From positions 47,874,406 through 47,938,405 of the forward strand of contig NC_083603.1 of the NCBI RefSeq assembly GCF_029168945.1: a DNA stretch of 64,000 nucleotides, given 5' to 3'. Source of the DNA: Cannabis sativa (lineage: Eukaryota; Streptophyta; Magnoliopsida; Rosales; Cannabaceae). This document shows, in pieces, positions 20,522-34,614 of the stretch; within the stretch, counting starts at the first letter, position 1; the number at the start of each line of letters is the position of its first letter. The notes under the pieces are model-generated. The model searched no databases, had not been told where the DNA came from, and saw nothing but the letters and a program-made list of their open reading frames with translations. A program made the position numbers and the translations under genes.

Positions 20522-22291
20522 TTGGATTGTACATAAATTTTTATAAATTGTCCAACTTAAACAATACGTCCAAACCAAATCGAGATAATTTGACAGAAAA
20601 TACAAACTGAAAAATTAAACAAAAATATAACCCACCCAATCTTTATATTGGGCGAGTTGAAAATAACATCAACCCGCTAGGGGCGGAGCCAGGCCCTAAT
20701 TATTAGGGGGGCCAACTATTAATTTTTATTTGAAAAAAATTATCGGTTTTGACATCGAAAAAAGTCTTTTAGTACATTTTTTTTTTCATAATCTCATACT
20801 TTGTAGTTTTCTCGTACTACTTGTAATTTTTCAAATTTTTTGTATAGTTTACGATACCGAAAAATAAAGTTTAAATAATTACTACCACACGAATTAGAAA
20901 AATAGTCACGTGTGTAACAAAAATTTTCTTTATTTTCGGCACTATAAATAATTTAGAGTTTTCTAAGAATTTACTGATGATTCTAATTAAATATAACCTA
21001 AATAATTATGAAAATAATTTAGACTTGAAAATTCTCTTGGATACAAAAACAAATTAAGAGTATACCAAAACAGTTTAAAAGATGTAATATAGAATTACCC
21101 AATAATTTGTGTAACATGTAATAACTAATAAAAATAAAAATATTTTATTTAACATACAGTACGCCTCTTAAATGGTCGTTTTGGTATATTACTATCTATT
21201 TTGGTATATCAAAGAAATTGTTTTAATCTATTTTGTTTTATGTTAGTGTACGTTTGTAATTATTTAGGGACACTTGTAAAAAAAATTAAAAATTCAAATT
21301 ACAATGCTATAAAGAAGATTAAAATATTTTGTTGCACTTATATTTTTTTTCTCTTATATGCGTGGTAATCAATTGTTTAAACTTTATTTTTAGTACTGTA
21401 GAATATTCAAAAAAAATTAAAAATTGATTGGTAATCTTAAATAAGTACAATGTACACAATTATAAAAAAAAAAAAATTAAAAAAACTTCGTTTGTAATTA
21501 TAATAAAAAATACATAATAAATTTTTAATTTTGATAAAAAAAAATATATATAACTTAATTGATTTATTTTTAATTTAATAAATTAAATATTTAATTATAT
21601 ATATTAATAGAAAAACACTAATATTTATCTTAATTATATTTGCATAAATATATATTTATCACATCAAAAAGTAATGATAAGTTACTAAATATACATCTAT
21701 ATATATAATCTCATTTATTTTATTATATATATATATATATCCAAATATATATATATTTATAACACTTAGTTAAATAAATTAGCTATACATATACATAATG
21801 AATTCATTTTTTTTTTAAATTTGAGGGGTGCTAGGGCCATCCCACCTTATACACTGCCTCTGCCCCTGCAACCCGCCCAATCAACTCGAACTAACCCGAC
21901 CAACCCGGTCAAAAGAGTTTATATATATATATATTATGTTTTTATTATATATAATCTATATATTACATAACTTATATATATATAAAAAATAAAAAGTTCA
22001 AACTACTATATATATTTTTTTATGACGGATGATTTGAATTTTAAATTCAATATTTATATTTATCTCATTATCACAATAACTAAAATATGATAATTGAAAG
22101 TGAAAAAAAAATAAACATTAGTGCTCGGTTTGGACAGGTTAACCCGACTAAACCGACCAATTCATTGGGCGGGTTGAAACTTTTTTTTTCTTAATTGGGC
22201 GAGTTGCACTTAAATTTTTGTAACCCGATCTTTACATTGGATTAAATAAAATATAACGTAGACCGACCAAACCAACCAACATACACCCCTA
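20522..22291. mobile_element. Older hAT-like non-autonomous element, split by a second hAT element
   Basis: The right end is ACACCCCTA with flank GGGTTAGT (22292-22299). The left end, TTGGATTGTAC, has flank ATGTTAGT (20514-20521). The 8-bp flanks match at 6 of 8, and the ends match the TAGGGGTGTA pattern only partly. The interior has repeated aacccg / cgggtt words on both sides of the inner insertion. The 8-bp duplication and end pattern fit hAT. The call is weak at the left end. Confidence 0.35.
20678..21868. mobile_element. hAT-like non-autonomous DNA transposon, 1191 bp
   Basis: A perfect 8-bp target duplication CAACCCGC lies at 20670-20677 and 21869-21876. The ends are imperfect inverted repeats: TAGGGGCGGAGCCAGG on the left, and CAGGGGCAGAGGCAG as the reverse complement on the right. 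The interior is very AT-rich with no transposase reading frame, so it needs proteins from elsewhere. It lies within an older hAT-like element. Confidence 0.8.
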
Positions 22292-22424
22292 GGGTTAGTA
22301 TAGATTCACTAGAAAAATAGTCGTTAGAAGTAGTTTTTTAAGCTTTACAACGTCGATTTCCGCAAAATCCGCTATCGATGTTATTCTGAATGACATCATA
22401 AGGACCTATACTATAGAAATGCTA
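22292..22424. other. Short unassigned segment, CACTAG-like start
   Basis: Contains cactagaaaaatag at 22308 followed by GC-richer words. It resembles the edge of a CACTA element, but no partner end was matched. Confidence 0.25.
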
Positions 22425-22920
22425 TGTGTGTTATTTTATAAACTAGTTTAATACTAATAGATTAATTATTTATTAAAAACCATGATGATATTAAGAACTT
22501 AACTAAAATAAAACACTAAGAACAGACATCATAACGACATTAAAAACAAGTTTCGGGGATCCCTGTTATAAAAGGTTTGCAAAAGACTATATACGACAAT
22601 AATCCAAAACACAAAATCACAATACACAACAAATACAACTCAAAACACCTCCTGGCAACTCGGCACACAGGCCGGTGGGGTCAATATGTACATTGCTGGA
22701 GAAGACGGTCATCTCATGGCTGCTCTAACTTTTCCTTGCCCTTACTTGCACCACAGAGCACCCGTGAGTCACATAGACTTAGCAAGAAAAGTAATAAAGA
22801 ATAATACATTAAATAACTAACTATACATATTTCATTAACATAAAATGATTAAACAATACATTCAAAAGCATATTATATAGCCAACCATACGCATAGAAAT
22901 AGAATTACTCATATATTGTA

Positions 22921-23275
22921 TTGCCTAATCAGGCAAGTCCGTGTCATAGTTTAACATCATATATAATATCACTGCGTCACCTAATCAAGTGAGCCCGTGC
23001 CACAACCTAACACCAATATATATATGTCGCATCACCTAATCAGACGAGCCCGTACCATAGCCTGGTACTCACATATCCCTGTCGTCTGTATCTAATAAGT
23101 TACACCGCCAAAAAGAAACCTAACAACGATTTCAGTCTATCTATAACCTGGCATTCTCATATCACTGTCGCCCGTACATAATAAGGTACGACGCTAGTAT
23201 ATCGTATCACCTAATCAGGTGAGCCCGTATATCACATCCATAATGTCATCATATTATCATTGCCTAATCAGACAA
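22921..23275. repeat. Array of five short hairpins around a CTAATCA core, in the interrupted LTR
   Basis: Copies: TTGCCTAATCAGGCAA (22921-22936), TCACCTAATCAAGTGA (22977-22992), TCACCTAATCAGACGA (23032-23047), TCACCTAATCAGGTGA (23207-23222) and TTGCCTAATCAGACAA (23260-23275). Two different stems, TTGCCT/AGGCAA and TCACCT/AGGTGA, keep pairing around the same AATC loop. Copies 2, 3 and 5 carry one or two mismatches. A further hairpin, GTACCA/TGGTAC, lies at 23052-23068. A CCCGT word follows most copies. Confidence 0.75.
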
Positions 23276-23303
23276 TCGATAATTACAGAACCTATCATGC
23301 CAT

Positions 23304-25200
23304 TGTTGGAATTTATTTTTTCAGGATCTTAGATCTACTCACAAGTATGTTGATTAACACCCTAAATATGAACTTTCAAAAACGATGAAATAAACACATA
23401 TAAAGTTTAGGAAACCTTACATTGGGTGCAGCGGAATTAAATGACTCCTTCCGTTCAGATCTCTAACCCTTGTATCCTTTCTGTAGCAGAGTATTATCAA
23501 GATCTGAACCTGGATTTCTTTCTCTGAATCTTTGATGCTGAAACTCCTTTGCTGATGATCTTTCTTCACGATCTTCCTCACTATGATTGAGGTATTGCTT
23601 GCTGTGTGTGGACACTACTCTAATCACTAAGTATTTCGAAATCTCAATGAGGAAGAGAGAGAGAGAGTGGGTTCGGCCAAAGATAGGGAGAGAGAAGGCT
23701 CAGTTTTTTCTGAATGAAAAAGTAGAAAATTTAAGTGTAATTTTCCTGAAACCTTCACTATCTATTTATAGCATTCCACTAGGGTTAGGTTTGAATTATT
23801 TGGCATTAAAATAATGAAAATATCAGAGGTAAATTCCTATAAAAGTGGTCGACCCTATACATGTGGATTTGGGCCTCACTTTTTGCAATTTTGTAGTTTT
23901 ATCTTTTCTGCATCTGATTTTCTCAAAAATGCCAATTTTCTAATTCAACCTTTTAAATGTCAATTCTAACTATTTAATAACTATAAATAATTATTAAATA
24001 ATATTGTCATTTATCATATTTATTAATTGAACCATACAAAGTATCATAATTAAAAAATATGCCCCTAAAACTCTTTTTTTTACAATTTTGCCCTTGCTTA
24101 GTGAAAATTCACAAAGTAGACATAGTCTAACTTTAGAATTATAATTGATTAATCAAAATCAATTAACTGAGTCTTACAAGCAGTATGGTCTCAACTAGTG
24201 TGGGGACCATGGGTCTATATATCCGAGCTTCCAATAAGTAGATCAAGAATTTATATCTTAAATTCATTGACTTATTAATTCTTCGTTGAATCCACGCATA
24301 GAACTTAGAATTGCACTCTCAGTATATAGAATGCTCTATATGTTCCACCATATAGATGCATCATTAGTTATCCATTGTTATAATCCTAATTTGATCGATG
24401 ATCCTCTATATGAATGATCTACACTGTAAAGGGATTAGATTACCGTTACACCCTACAATGTATTTTATCCTTAAAACACTTGACCCCGTATAAATGATAT
24501 TTCAGCTTATGTGAAATGAGTACTCCACCATTTATGTTCGTTTGGTCAAGCTCGAAGGAGATCATCCTTTGCTTACTACTCGCCAGATAGAAGCTATAGA
24601 TTCCATGTTTATGCTAGCGCTCCCACTCAATTGCATTACCCTGTTCCCAAAATGTACGTATCACCCTGACCTAAAATTAGGCTTAACTAACAAATCAAAG
24701 AACACGAATAGCCTTTCAAGATTGAGCCTAATCATAACAGGATTAAGATCATTTGATCTAGGATCAACTATGCGATATTGACTTGAATAGATATTACGGT
24801 AAGTTTAATAAATCTAAGTCAAAGTTCAATATCGGTCCCTTCCGATGCATACTCCATGCATCCAACCTGAGCTTTACTTTAACCAATGTTCTGGAAAGAA
24901 CATAGCATTTCTCCAAATGCAAGTAAACTCTGTTGTAGATTATCATATCAGTAAAACCCTATGTCTGATAAATCTAGGAAACTTTATTCACATAGTCATG
25001 TTTACTTTCCAATGTGTTGACGGCACAATAAACAGGATCAAGTATGTGAAAAGGGTTTCAGATGAATTTATACATTATGTACATATAATCATGAAATAAA
25101 TCACGTGAACCATGCAACATTAAATGTTATTTCTGATCTATATTAATAAGTAAATCTGATTATATTGAAATGAGTTTTATTTAGGGCATAAAACCTAACA
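23304..25200 (-). repeat. Element A 3' LTR, 1897 bp
   Basis: TGTTGGAATTT to CCTAACA. It matches 31539-32699 plus 42572-43306. Short open frames here (e.g. 24542-24781) recur in the other LTRs and are not genes. Confidence 0.9.
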
Positions 25201-28200
25201 AACTCCCACTTGCACTAATATAAAACAAAAAGTGTGTTTCAAATAATCTCAACACCTTGATATACAAATCAAGTGTAGTAGTAGTAAACTCCACGTAATA
25301 GGATCTGAAAGGTTGAATTAACCACAACCTTTTCTCCACCATTACTCTTCCTTAATCACAAAATTATTGATATTGTAAAATTCCTCTCTATATGTCTACT
25401 CTCTTGGGATACTTGATTCTATAGCTTTGGCAACTACTTTTGGTTAATCAGAAAATTAACACTAGTAGTTTAGGCAATTTGGAATGGTGCCAAAAATGTA
25501 TAGAACTTTCCTTAGACTGAATAAGTACCTTTCCTGCAACTTTAACATTCAGTCTCTCTCTGGTAGACCTAGAGATTTCAGATAGGTTTTTACACTTCTC
25601 CAAAATCACTATTCCACCCCCAGAGTAATCACCATCTTATCAGAAAGATTTTCTAGCACAAAGGCAAATTTCGAAATCTAATATGGTGTAGTCTAAGAGT
25701 TTTAAACACACCCTTATAGACTAACATATAGTTCCTCTTCTTTATCTTAAGATTTACTTGATTGTCTTCCAATGTTCTTCTCCTGGATTAATCTGATACC
25801 TACTCATTACTCCCACTCAACAGCAGGTGTCTGGTCTAAGGCATACAAAAGCATATCTAAGACCTCTCACTGTTGATATAAAAGATTCTTTCATGGCTTT
25901 ATCTTTTCTGGAATAGTTGAGACTTTTCCTCATATAAATAAAATCTATGTCTAAGAAGTTGTGAAGCTTCTATAGATTTCCATTAGAAAGAAAAATGCTT
26001 CAGCATCCTAAGTAAGTTGCTTGCATTAGAGTAAGTAATTACCAGGTATACCACAAGCCATAGGTTTAGATAAACTTAAACCTATAATACTAGGAACAGG
26101 AAGTTTGTTAAGTCCATTGAATAGACTTATTAACTAAAATTTCCTTTTATGTCCTTGTAATAGAAAACTGTAGGTTATTCCATGTGAATGGATTAAACCA
26201 TAGTTCTATTGGCTTTCTTCTTAGTTTCTTATCTTGATAATCCATTACTTGTTTAAACTCACAATGGATTTTAATCACTAGTGTCTCCCAAGTCATAAGA
26301 AGGTGAGTTCCTAGAAACTCTCCCACTACGACAAGGTACCGTGAATTATGTCTAAGAAAACTAAACGGTATTAACCTCTTTGGTTGTGGCAGTGGGATCA
26401 TCATATATCAAATAAGATGATAGAACACTTTTGGAATCAAGAATTAAATATCTCCTTTATATGCTACTTGATTTTCAGAATTAGTCATTTTCTTAGAAAA
26501 GTAGTATTTGTTTAAACAAACACTTTCTTATCTATTGACTATGGGATGGTCCACCCCTAATCACTTAGAATAGCTAACAAACCATGGTTAACACTTCTAG
26601 CTTTTCTTAAGATTTTGATTAGGTCATCCATGAATCTAGTAATGATTTACATTAAGTATACAACCATTACATCATTCTGAAATTGTATTACCATAGAAGG
26701 AATTAGGCAACGACTATTTCTGGGGAGGTAAGTTTGGATATAATTCAAAAATCAATTTAATGATCTTTGAACTGCATATCTACTAACTATTTCTCCATCC
26801 CTATCAGTTCGCAAGATCTTTAACCACTTACCTTAAAGGTTTTAACCATTGCTAGAAATTAATGAAATTTTAAACATTTCAAATTTCTTGCTAAAAGGTA
26901 TAATCTAGAGTTATCGTTTTAAGAATACAACGAAAAACTCATATCCACCCCTGAATGTACATCCATCTGCGAATGAGATGAACTACTTTCAGTGGATATA
27001 GGCATATTAACTCTTTACAGAGATTGATCTTGTCAAATCCACTATGATCAAGATACAAATGCCATAGATTAGTAAAAAAAATGTGGTTGAGTCTTTTGAT
27101 GACTTAGGTATAGTTACATCAATGAGTTCATAGAATACTGCAAGTGGATCCTGGTCACAGAATACCTAACTCATATTCCATACAGTTTGAATCCATTAAT
27201 AGAAGATGGATATTAAACACTTGAGAAAGTGTAACTGTATTGTATTCTGGAATTAGAAATATAAGAAAATTTCTATTTGGAATCTAAAATTAAAGTCAAA
27301 GACTTAAATTTATACCAAATATAATGAGTAATTCTATCTTGGACCAGCACTACTAATACAAACTCTAAGTCAGATTTGCCCATACAAGTAGGAGATTTCT
27401 AAGATTGAAGATTTATATCAATTGGGAATAGAATTTCGGGAATATAATCATATGCGTCATTTAATTTCTTAAGAGAAAATATAGAATGACATGAAATGAT
27501 TTATAGACCATTCATCCAATGATCTGTTATTGAGCTAATTCGAAATGAATAAGCTAAGAGGAATTAGGATAATTTCGTTTAAAATAAGAATCCAACGATA
27601 CTTCGATTAGCGAAAGTCAAAGTAATCTTATTTATACAATCTTCTTGTTTCATATCGTAAAAATACTAGTCTAAGGTGTCATCTATTGATGAACAGCTAG
27701 ATGTCGCATATACAATATTTATCTTTCGAGATCTAACACTATTATGTATGTCTAATGGTGAAAATCCACTAGGGATTTATCTCATTAGATAAACAAGCCA
27801 AGTTAGACCAACAATGAAGATTCGAAATTAAACTACAACTTAATAACAGAAAATAACATGGTTCAATATAAATTCATACACAATTCAGAAATTATAAACA
27901 TATAGCAAGTAGGAATGACAAGTGACAATACTAAAACTTACAATCCTAATAATTTCCAAAGTTTTTCAACAAACTGATACAGTGTCCCGTTTAGGCGAGA
28001 GTCAAAGCATCATCCATTGAATAGAGTTGTCAGCTCATCTAAAATGATAACCATTCTAGCAACCTTTTATTCGATCAAGATTGGAATTCAGCGTTGTCCC
28101 GTTTAGGCGAGAGTCAAGGCAATTCTATCTTATGAGCTTCCACCATTGTTTCATAATTTACAAGTCAAGTATGGTCGCCACCATTAGGGTGATCTATACC

Positions 28201-31200
28201 ATACAAAACACTTACAAACTACTTATCATTCGAGATTAAACGGTGCGAAATTGCTAATGAACGTTCCTCCATTAGGGAGGATTACTCACTAAAACAAACG
28301 CGGTGTAAAACCCACAATGGAGATCGAATGTCTTTTGATTAAAATCTCATTATTTAAAAAGAGTTGTATTTTCTTGGATTCTCTTTATTTATTCTATTTA
28401 TTTTAAATATGTATTTATTTAATTAAAATTTCCAATTTAGAATGAAAAATTCTAAATCTAAATTTTAATTTAAAATATAAATTTTACTTAGATGGATATG
28501 AAAATAGCATGAATTATTTCCATCTTAGTAATAATTTCCAATAAATATTTAGAAAAATATTCAATTTAAGTTGTTACAAAATTAATTTAAATTAATTTAC
28601 AACTCAAATTTTATTTTCTATAAATATATATTGCATTTCGAAAAATTAAAGTATTTAAGAATACAATTTTCGAAAAATGCATGTTAAAATAAAAAATAAA
28701 TCCTGGAAAAATTATTCTAATTTAATGTTGGCCCAAAATTAATTAATAAAATTAATTTACAACAAAAAATATAATTTTCCTATTTAATTAAATATATATA
28801 TAAGAAAAATTTCAAATATTTAAGTATGATGAGTAAAATCAACTTAAATATTAACTTTCTATTTAATTAAATACACTAGAAAAATATTTCAAGCAAAAAT
28901 ATCACCTATCTAGATTTTTCTTTGACTAATTAATTCAATTTCTAATAATATATTTTAATTCATTTATTTTTAAATTAATCAGTAAATGAAAAAATCATTG
29001 ATTTAAGTTGGTCCAAAATTAAAATAAATAATTTACAACTTTAATCTATTTTTCAAATAAAATTCGAAATTCCAGCATTTAAGAAATGCAATTTCGAAAT
29101 TTGATTAATAAAATAAAAAAAATATATTTTGAAAATTATTTGAATTTAGTTGAAAAAAATAGATTTTAACTAAAAATAATTTTCTATTTTATTAAGTGTC
29201 ATGAAAAAGAAATATTTAAGTATCATGATGAAAATCAACTTAGATATTTAATTTTCAAATTAATTAAATGTATTAAATTCAATAAATAAATAATTGAGTG
29301 TAGAGAATGCTTAATTATTAATCTCTATTTTAATACTAGGAAAAAAAAAATATACTTAAAATAAATTGTACCAAAATTAATTATTTAAATAATTAATTTC
29401 ACAATGTATAATATTTTCCTATTTAATATTAGAAATAATAAGTAGTCTAGAAATAACTATCTAGAAAATATCTTATTTGACTAAGTATCTTTTCCACAAA
29501 ATTTGAAAAAAATATCTAATTTAAGTTGTACTAGAAAAAATCTAGAACTTAAATATTTTCAAATTTAAATTTAATTAAATATCAAAAATTAAGTTGTAAC
29601 CACTTAATTTAAAATATTCCATTTTTAGTTAATATTCGAAAAGATATTAACTTAAAAAAAATATCTAAAATATTCCATTTTAAGTTAATATTCGAAAAGA
29701 TATTAACTTAAAAAATATCTTAAAGAATCTTAATAATCAATGCCTAAAATTTCTCAACTTAATTTTGAAATTTGAAATTCAAAAGATATTCAGATTTAAG
29801 TTGATTACTTATAGATAACTAAATATCAACTTAAATAGGAATATTTTATGAAAAATTTAAATTAAGCTTCAGAAAGAATCTAGATGGTTATAATTCTATA
29901 TTTAATTAAATACAAGAAAATACATATAGTTTAGCTTAGAATAAAAATTCTTTAAACTATATTTTTCTTAAATTAATTTCAAAATAAATGAAATTAATTA
30001 TGTTGCTAATCAATTTTATTAGGTTAAACTAGTTTAATTAACCTAGTACAGTTATTCAAATCAGGCAAATGGACATTCACAATTGGGGTGGTTCATGTGA
30101 GGGGGTGCTGGGTTCAGTATGTCGTACCCACTACTATGACTCCCAACTCTCACACAAGGCCCAAAAGAGAGGAATTTAACCTTAATAAGAACAACTGTTA
30201 TCAATTGAATAGGCCCAAAAACTAAATGGGGCTAAATAAAATCTATCAAGAACTATGATAATTTATTTAGCAACATTAACCTATATGCATCTATAATGAA
30301 ATTAAACACATAGGCTCACACATGCACACTTTGGATGGGTCCTATCATGTTGCTAGGTCATACACAGATGAAAGAAGATTGTAAATATACCTGTTACAAA
30401 TTATTAACTTGACCAAGGGAGCCATCAGATCATTAGATCTGGCAAAAAGTTAACCATGGCTATTTGCAATCAAGTAATAATAGGTTTTGAAAACTTACAC
30501 ACAAGCTAAAACACATACTCCTGCAACAAGGTTAGTTGGATAGTTGGATGTAGGATTTATTTAATTTTAAATTAAATAATTAATTAAATAAATAAAATAA
30601 TTTTCAAAAAATTTAAAAAAAATTTGAAAATTCAAAATTTTTTTAAAAAACTTTAAAATTAAACCTACAATTTTGAAAAATTAGGTTTCAACCAACCTAA
30701 ATATCATTTCAAAATTTGTTAACTACTTTTAAAAATTAAATTTTATTTAATAAATAAAAAATTAAAAAAAAAGATAAATGAATATCTTTTTCAGATTTTA
30801 AATGTAATTTAAATAAATAAAATAACAAAATTTAAAAGTTAGCAAAATATCTTACACCTTTTTAAAATTACATGATTATAGTTATTTTATTTTAAATTTA
30901 AATAAGGTCAAATTATTTAAAAAAAAAAATAATTTTAAATATTTTAAATCTGACCTTAAATTTAAAAATAAGATAAGATATAATCAAATTTAAAAAATAA
31001 GATAGATTATTAAGCAAAAAAGATAGATACTAACTATTTTCAAATTCAAATTACACTAATGTCTTGAATTAAATTTAAAAAATATTAAATTAATTCAAAA
31101 TGATAATTAGAATTGAATTAGGAATAGTAATAGTATAAATACAGAACTACACAAAAAATCGAAAGTTAATTCCATGAAAAAGCATGAAAAAACGAAGAAA

Positions 31201-31538
31201 AACGAAAAAATTGTGAGCTGTACGGACAGTTTTCGCGATCGCAGGAAAATTTCAGCACAACTCCGATTTTTTTTCGAATCTTCAAAAAATCATAACTAAT
31301 TTAAATTAAATCGAAATTGAGTTCTGTAAAAAAGTAACTTGCTTAATTTTTTCCCTACTATCCAATAAAAATAATTCTAGAAACAGATATTCAATTATTT
31401 TTAACGAAAATTCACAAACATCAATCAATCATCAAATAACACTCAATACAACATGATACCATCCAAAAACAAACAAACAATCGTTTTAAAGTCCAAATTT
31501 CTTGCAAGTAAATCAATTACCAAGGCTCTGAGGCCAGT
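25201..31538 (-). pseudogene. Element A interior: wrecked copia gag-pol plus AT-rich non-coding part
   Basis: Roughly 25.2-27.6 kb on minus aligns in pieces with copia pol as seen in element B: words of the RNase H/RT end (MSRYQ-type block near 25.8 kb) and of the integrase (LRTD-type block near 26.8 kb), with many stops and indels. About 27.9-28.3 kb holds the duplicated GTCCCGTTTAGGCGAGAG motif and paired hairpins. About 28.4-31.5 kb is very AT-rich, with no coding likeness. No protein can be made from it. Confidence 0.7.
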
Positions 31539-32699
31539 TGTTGGAATTTATTTTACCAGGATCTTAGATCTACTCACAAGTATGTTGATTAACACCCTAA
31601 ATATGAACTTTCTAAAACGATGAAATAAACACATATAAAGTTTAGGAAACCTTACATTGGGTGTAACGGAATTAAATGACTCCTTCCGTTCAGATCTCTA
31701 ACTCTTGTATCCTTTCTGTAGCAGAGTATTATCAAGATCTGAACCTGGATTTCTTTCTCTGAATCTTTGATGCTGAAACTCCTTTGCTGATGATCTTTCT
31801 TCACGATCTTCCTCACTATGATTGAGGTATTCCTTGCTGTGTGTGGGCACTACTCTAATCACTAATGATTTCGAAATCTCAATGAGGAAGAGAGAGAGAG
31901 TGGGTTCGGCCAAAGATAGGGAGAGAGAAGGCTCAGTTTTTTCTGAATGAAAAAGTAGAAAATTTAAGTGTAATTTTCTTGAAATCTTCACTATCTATTT
32001 ATAGCATTCCACTAGGGTTAGGTTTGAATTATTTGGCATTAAAATAATTAAAATATCAGAGGTAAATTCCTATAAAAGTGGTCGGCCCTATACATGTGGA
32101 TTTGGGCCTCACTTTTTGTAATTTTGCAGTTTTATCTTTTCTGCATCTGATTTTCTCAAAAACGCCAATTTTCTAATTCAACCTTTTAAATGCCAATTCT
32201 AACTATTTAATAACTATAAATAATTATTAAATAATATTGTCATTTATCATATTTATTAATTGAACCATACAAAGTATCATAATTAAAAAATATGCCCCTA
32301 AAACTCTTTCTTTATAATTTCGCCCTTACTTAGTGAAAAATTCACAAATAGACATAGTCTAAATTGAGAATTATAATTGATTAATCAAAACCAATTATAT
32401 GAGTCTTACAAGCAATATTATCTCAACTAGTGCGGGGACCATGGGTCTATATAACCGAGCTTCCAATAAGTAGATCAAGAATTTAGCACTAAAATTCACT
32501 AACTTATTAATTCTTCGTTGAATCCACGCATAGAACTTAGAATTGCACTCTCAGTATATAGAATGCTCTATATGTTCCACCATATAGATGCATCATTAGT
32601 TATCCATTGTTATAATCCTAATTTGATCAATGATCCTCTATATGAATGATCTACACTGTAAAGGAATTAGATTACCGTTACACCCTACAATGTATTTTA
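31539..32699 (-). repeat. Element A 5' LTR, first part (continues at 42572-43306)
   Basis: Matches 23304 onward. It breaks at TTTTA, where element B entered, and resumes at 42572 after the duplicated TTTTA (42567-42571). Confidence 0.9.
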
Positions 32700-34614
32700 T
32701 GTTGGAAATTATTTTACCAGGATCTAGATTTACTAACAAGTATGTTGGATTAACAACCTAATATGAATTCTAAAACAATGAAAATAAACACATATAAAGT
32801 TAGAAAACCTTACAGTGGGTGCAGCGGAATAATATGACTCCTTCCGTTCAGATCTCTAGCCCTTGATTCCTTTCTATAGCAGAGCATCACCAAGATCTGA
32901 ACCTGGATCTTCTTTTCTCCTTTTTTGATGCAGAAATTCCATAGTCTTCCATACTATGATTGAGATACCACTTGATGTGTGTGGGCACTACTCATCTCAC
33001 AAGGATTTCGAAATTTCTCTCTATTTTTCTCTCTCAATTTCGTGGCTTTTCATTCATACAAGAGAAGAGAGCAAGGTTCCTTTATATAGGGAAAAAGGGA
33101 GAGCACAACTTTCCAAATAAAACAGTTTCCTTAATTACTGTGTAATCAATTAATTGCCTTATTTAGTGTGATCCACCACTTTCCTATTATAGCTAGGCTT
33201 TGATTAGCAATTACATGGCAATTAAAAAATAAAAATAATAATTGGGAAACACAAAGGAGTGCTCGGCCATAGAGGGAATATGGGCCTCACTTGGATTTTG
33301 CAGTTTCCTCAATTTTATTTCAATTTCTCCAAAAATGCTATTTTTCCAATTCTAATCATTTAAATGCCAAAACTAATTATTTAATAACTAAAATAGATTA
33401 TTAAATAATATTGTCATTTAAAATAATTATTAATTAGACATACAAAGTCTCTTAATTAATAATTAAACCTAGAAACCCTTTTCTTTACGATTTCATCCTT
33501 AAACTGTGAGAATTCATAAAGTAGACATAGTCTAACTTTTAGAATTATAATTGATTAATTAAAATCAATTAACTGAGTCTTACAAGCAGTATGGCCTCAA
33601 CTAGTATGGGGACCATGGGTCTATATAACCGAGCTTCCAATAAGTCGAACCGAATTTACCAAGTAAATTCCCTAACTTATTAATTCCTCATTGAATCCAC
33701 ACTTAGAACTTGGAATTGCACTCTCAGTCATATAGAAACGCTCTATATGTTCCACGATATAGACACGTCATTAGTTATCCATTGTTATAACCCTAATGTG
33801 ATCAATGATCCTCTATATAGATGATTTACACTGTACAAGGATTAAATTACCGTAACACCCTACAATGTATTTTATCCTTAAAACACTTAAACCTGTATAA
33901 ATGATATTTCACCTAAGTGAAATGAGATCTCCACCATTTATCTTCGTTTGGTTAAGCTCGAAGGAAATCATCCTTTACTTCTATTTGCCAAATAGAAGCT
34001 ATAGATTCCATATTTATGTTAGCGCTCCCCCACTCAATTGTATTACCGTGTTCCCAAAATGTACGTATCACCCTGATACAAAACTAGGCTTAACTAACAA
34101 ATCAAAGAACACGAATAACACTCTTGAAATTGAGCCTAACCATATCAGGATTTCGATCATGTGATCTAGGATCAACTTATGATATTGAATTGAATTGATA
34201 TTTACGGTAAGTTTCAAAATCTAATTCAAAGTTCAATATCGGTCCATTCCAATGCATACTCCATGCATCCGATACTGGCAAACTTTGCCAATGTCCTGGA
34301 AAGGACATAACACTTTTCCAAGGTGTAAGAATACCTATCGCTGATTATACCATGTCAGTCTAAATCCAGTGTTCTGACAAATCAGGGAATCTACTTTTGA
34401 ACATATAATAAAGATTATATTCCACTGTGCTGACAACACTATAATCTTTAACCAACCCATATGTTCTGGGCTTAAAAAGAATTCATACATTATATACATA
34501 TAATCATGAAATAAATCATGTGAACCATGCAACATAAAATGTTATTTCTGATCTTTATTAATAAGTAAATCTGATTATATGAAATGAGTTTTATTTAGGG
34601 CATAAAACCCAACA
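32700..34614 (-). repeat. Element B 3' LTR, 1915 bp
   Basis: Near-identical to 40653-42566. The repeated small frames at 32960-33145 / 40913-41098 and 33901-34164 / 41853-42116 are the same LTR sequence twice, not duplicated genes. Confidence 0.93.

Noticed and set aside
22308..22424. Left end of the CACTA element whose right end is at 50043
   Set aside because: Only CACTA matches; the next bases differ from the right terminus, and the 3-bp flanks do not agree.
32960..33145. Protein repeated exactly at 40913-41098 (also 33901-34164 and 41853-42116)
   Set aside because: They are the two LTRs of element B; identity comes from LTR duplication, not a gene family.
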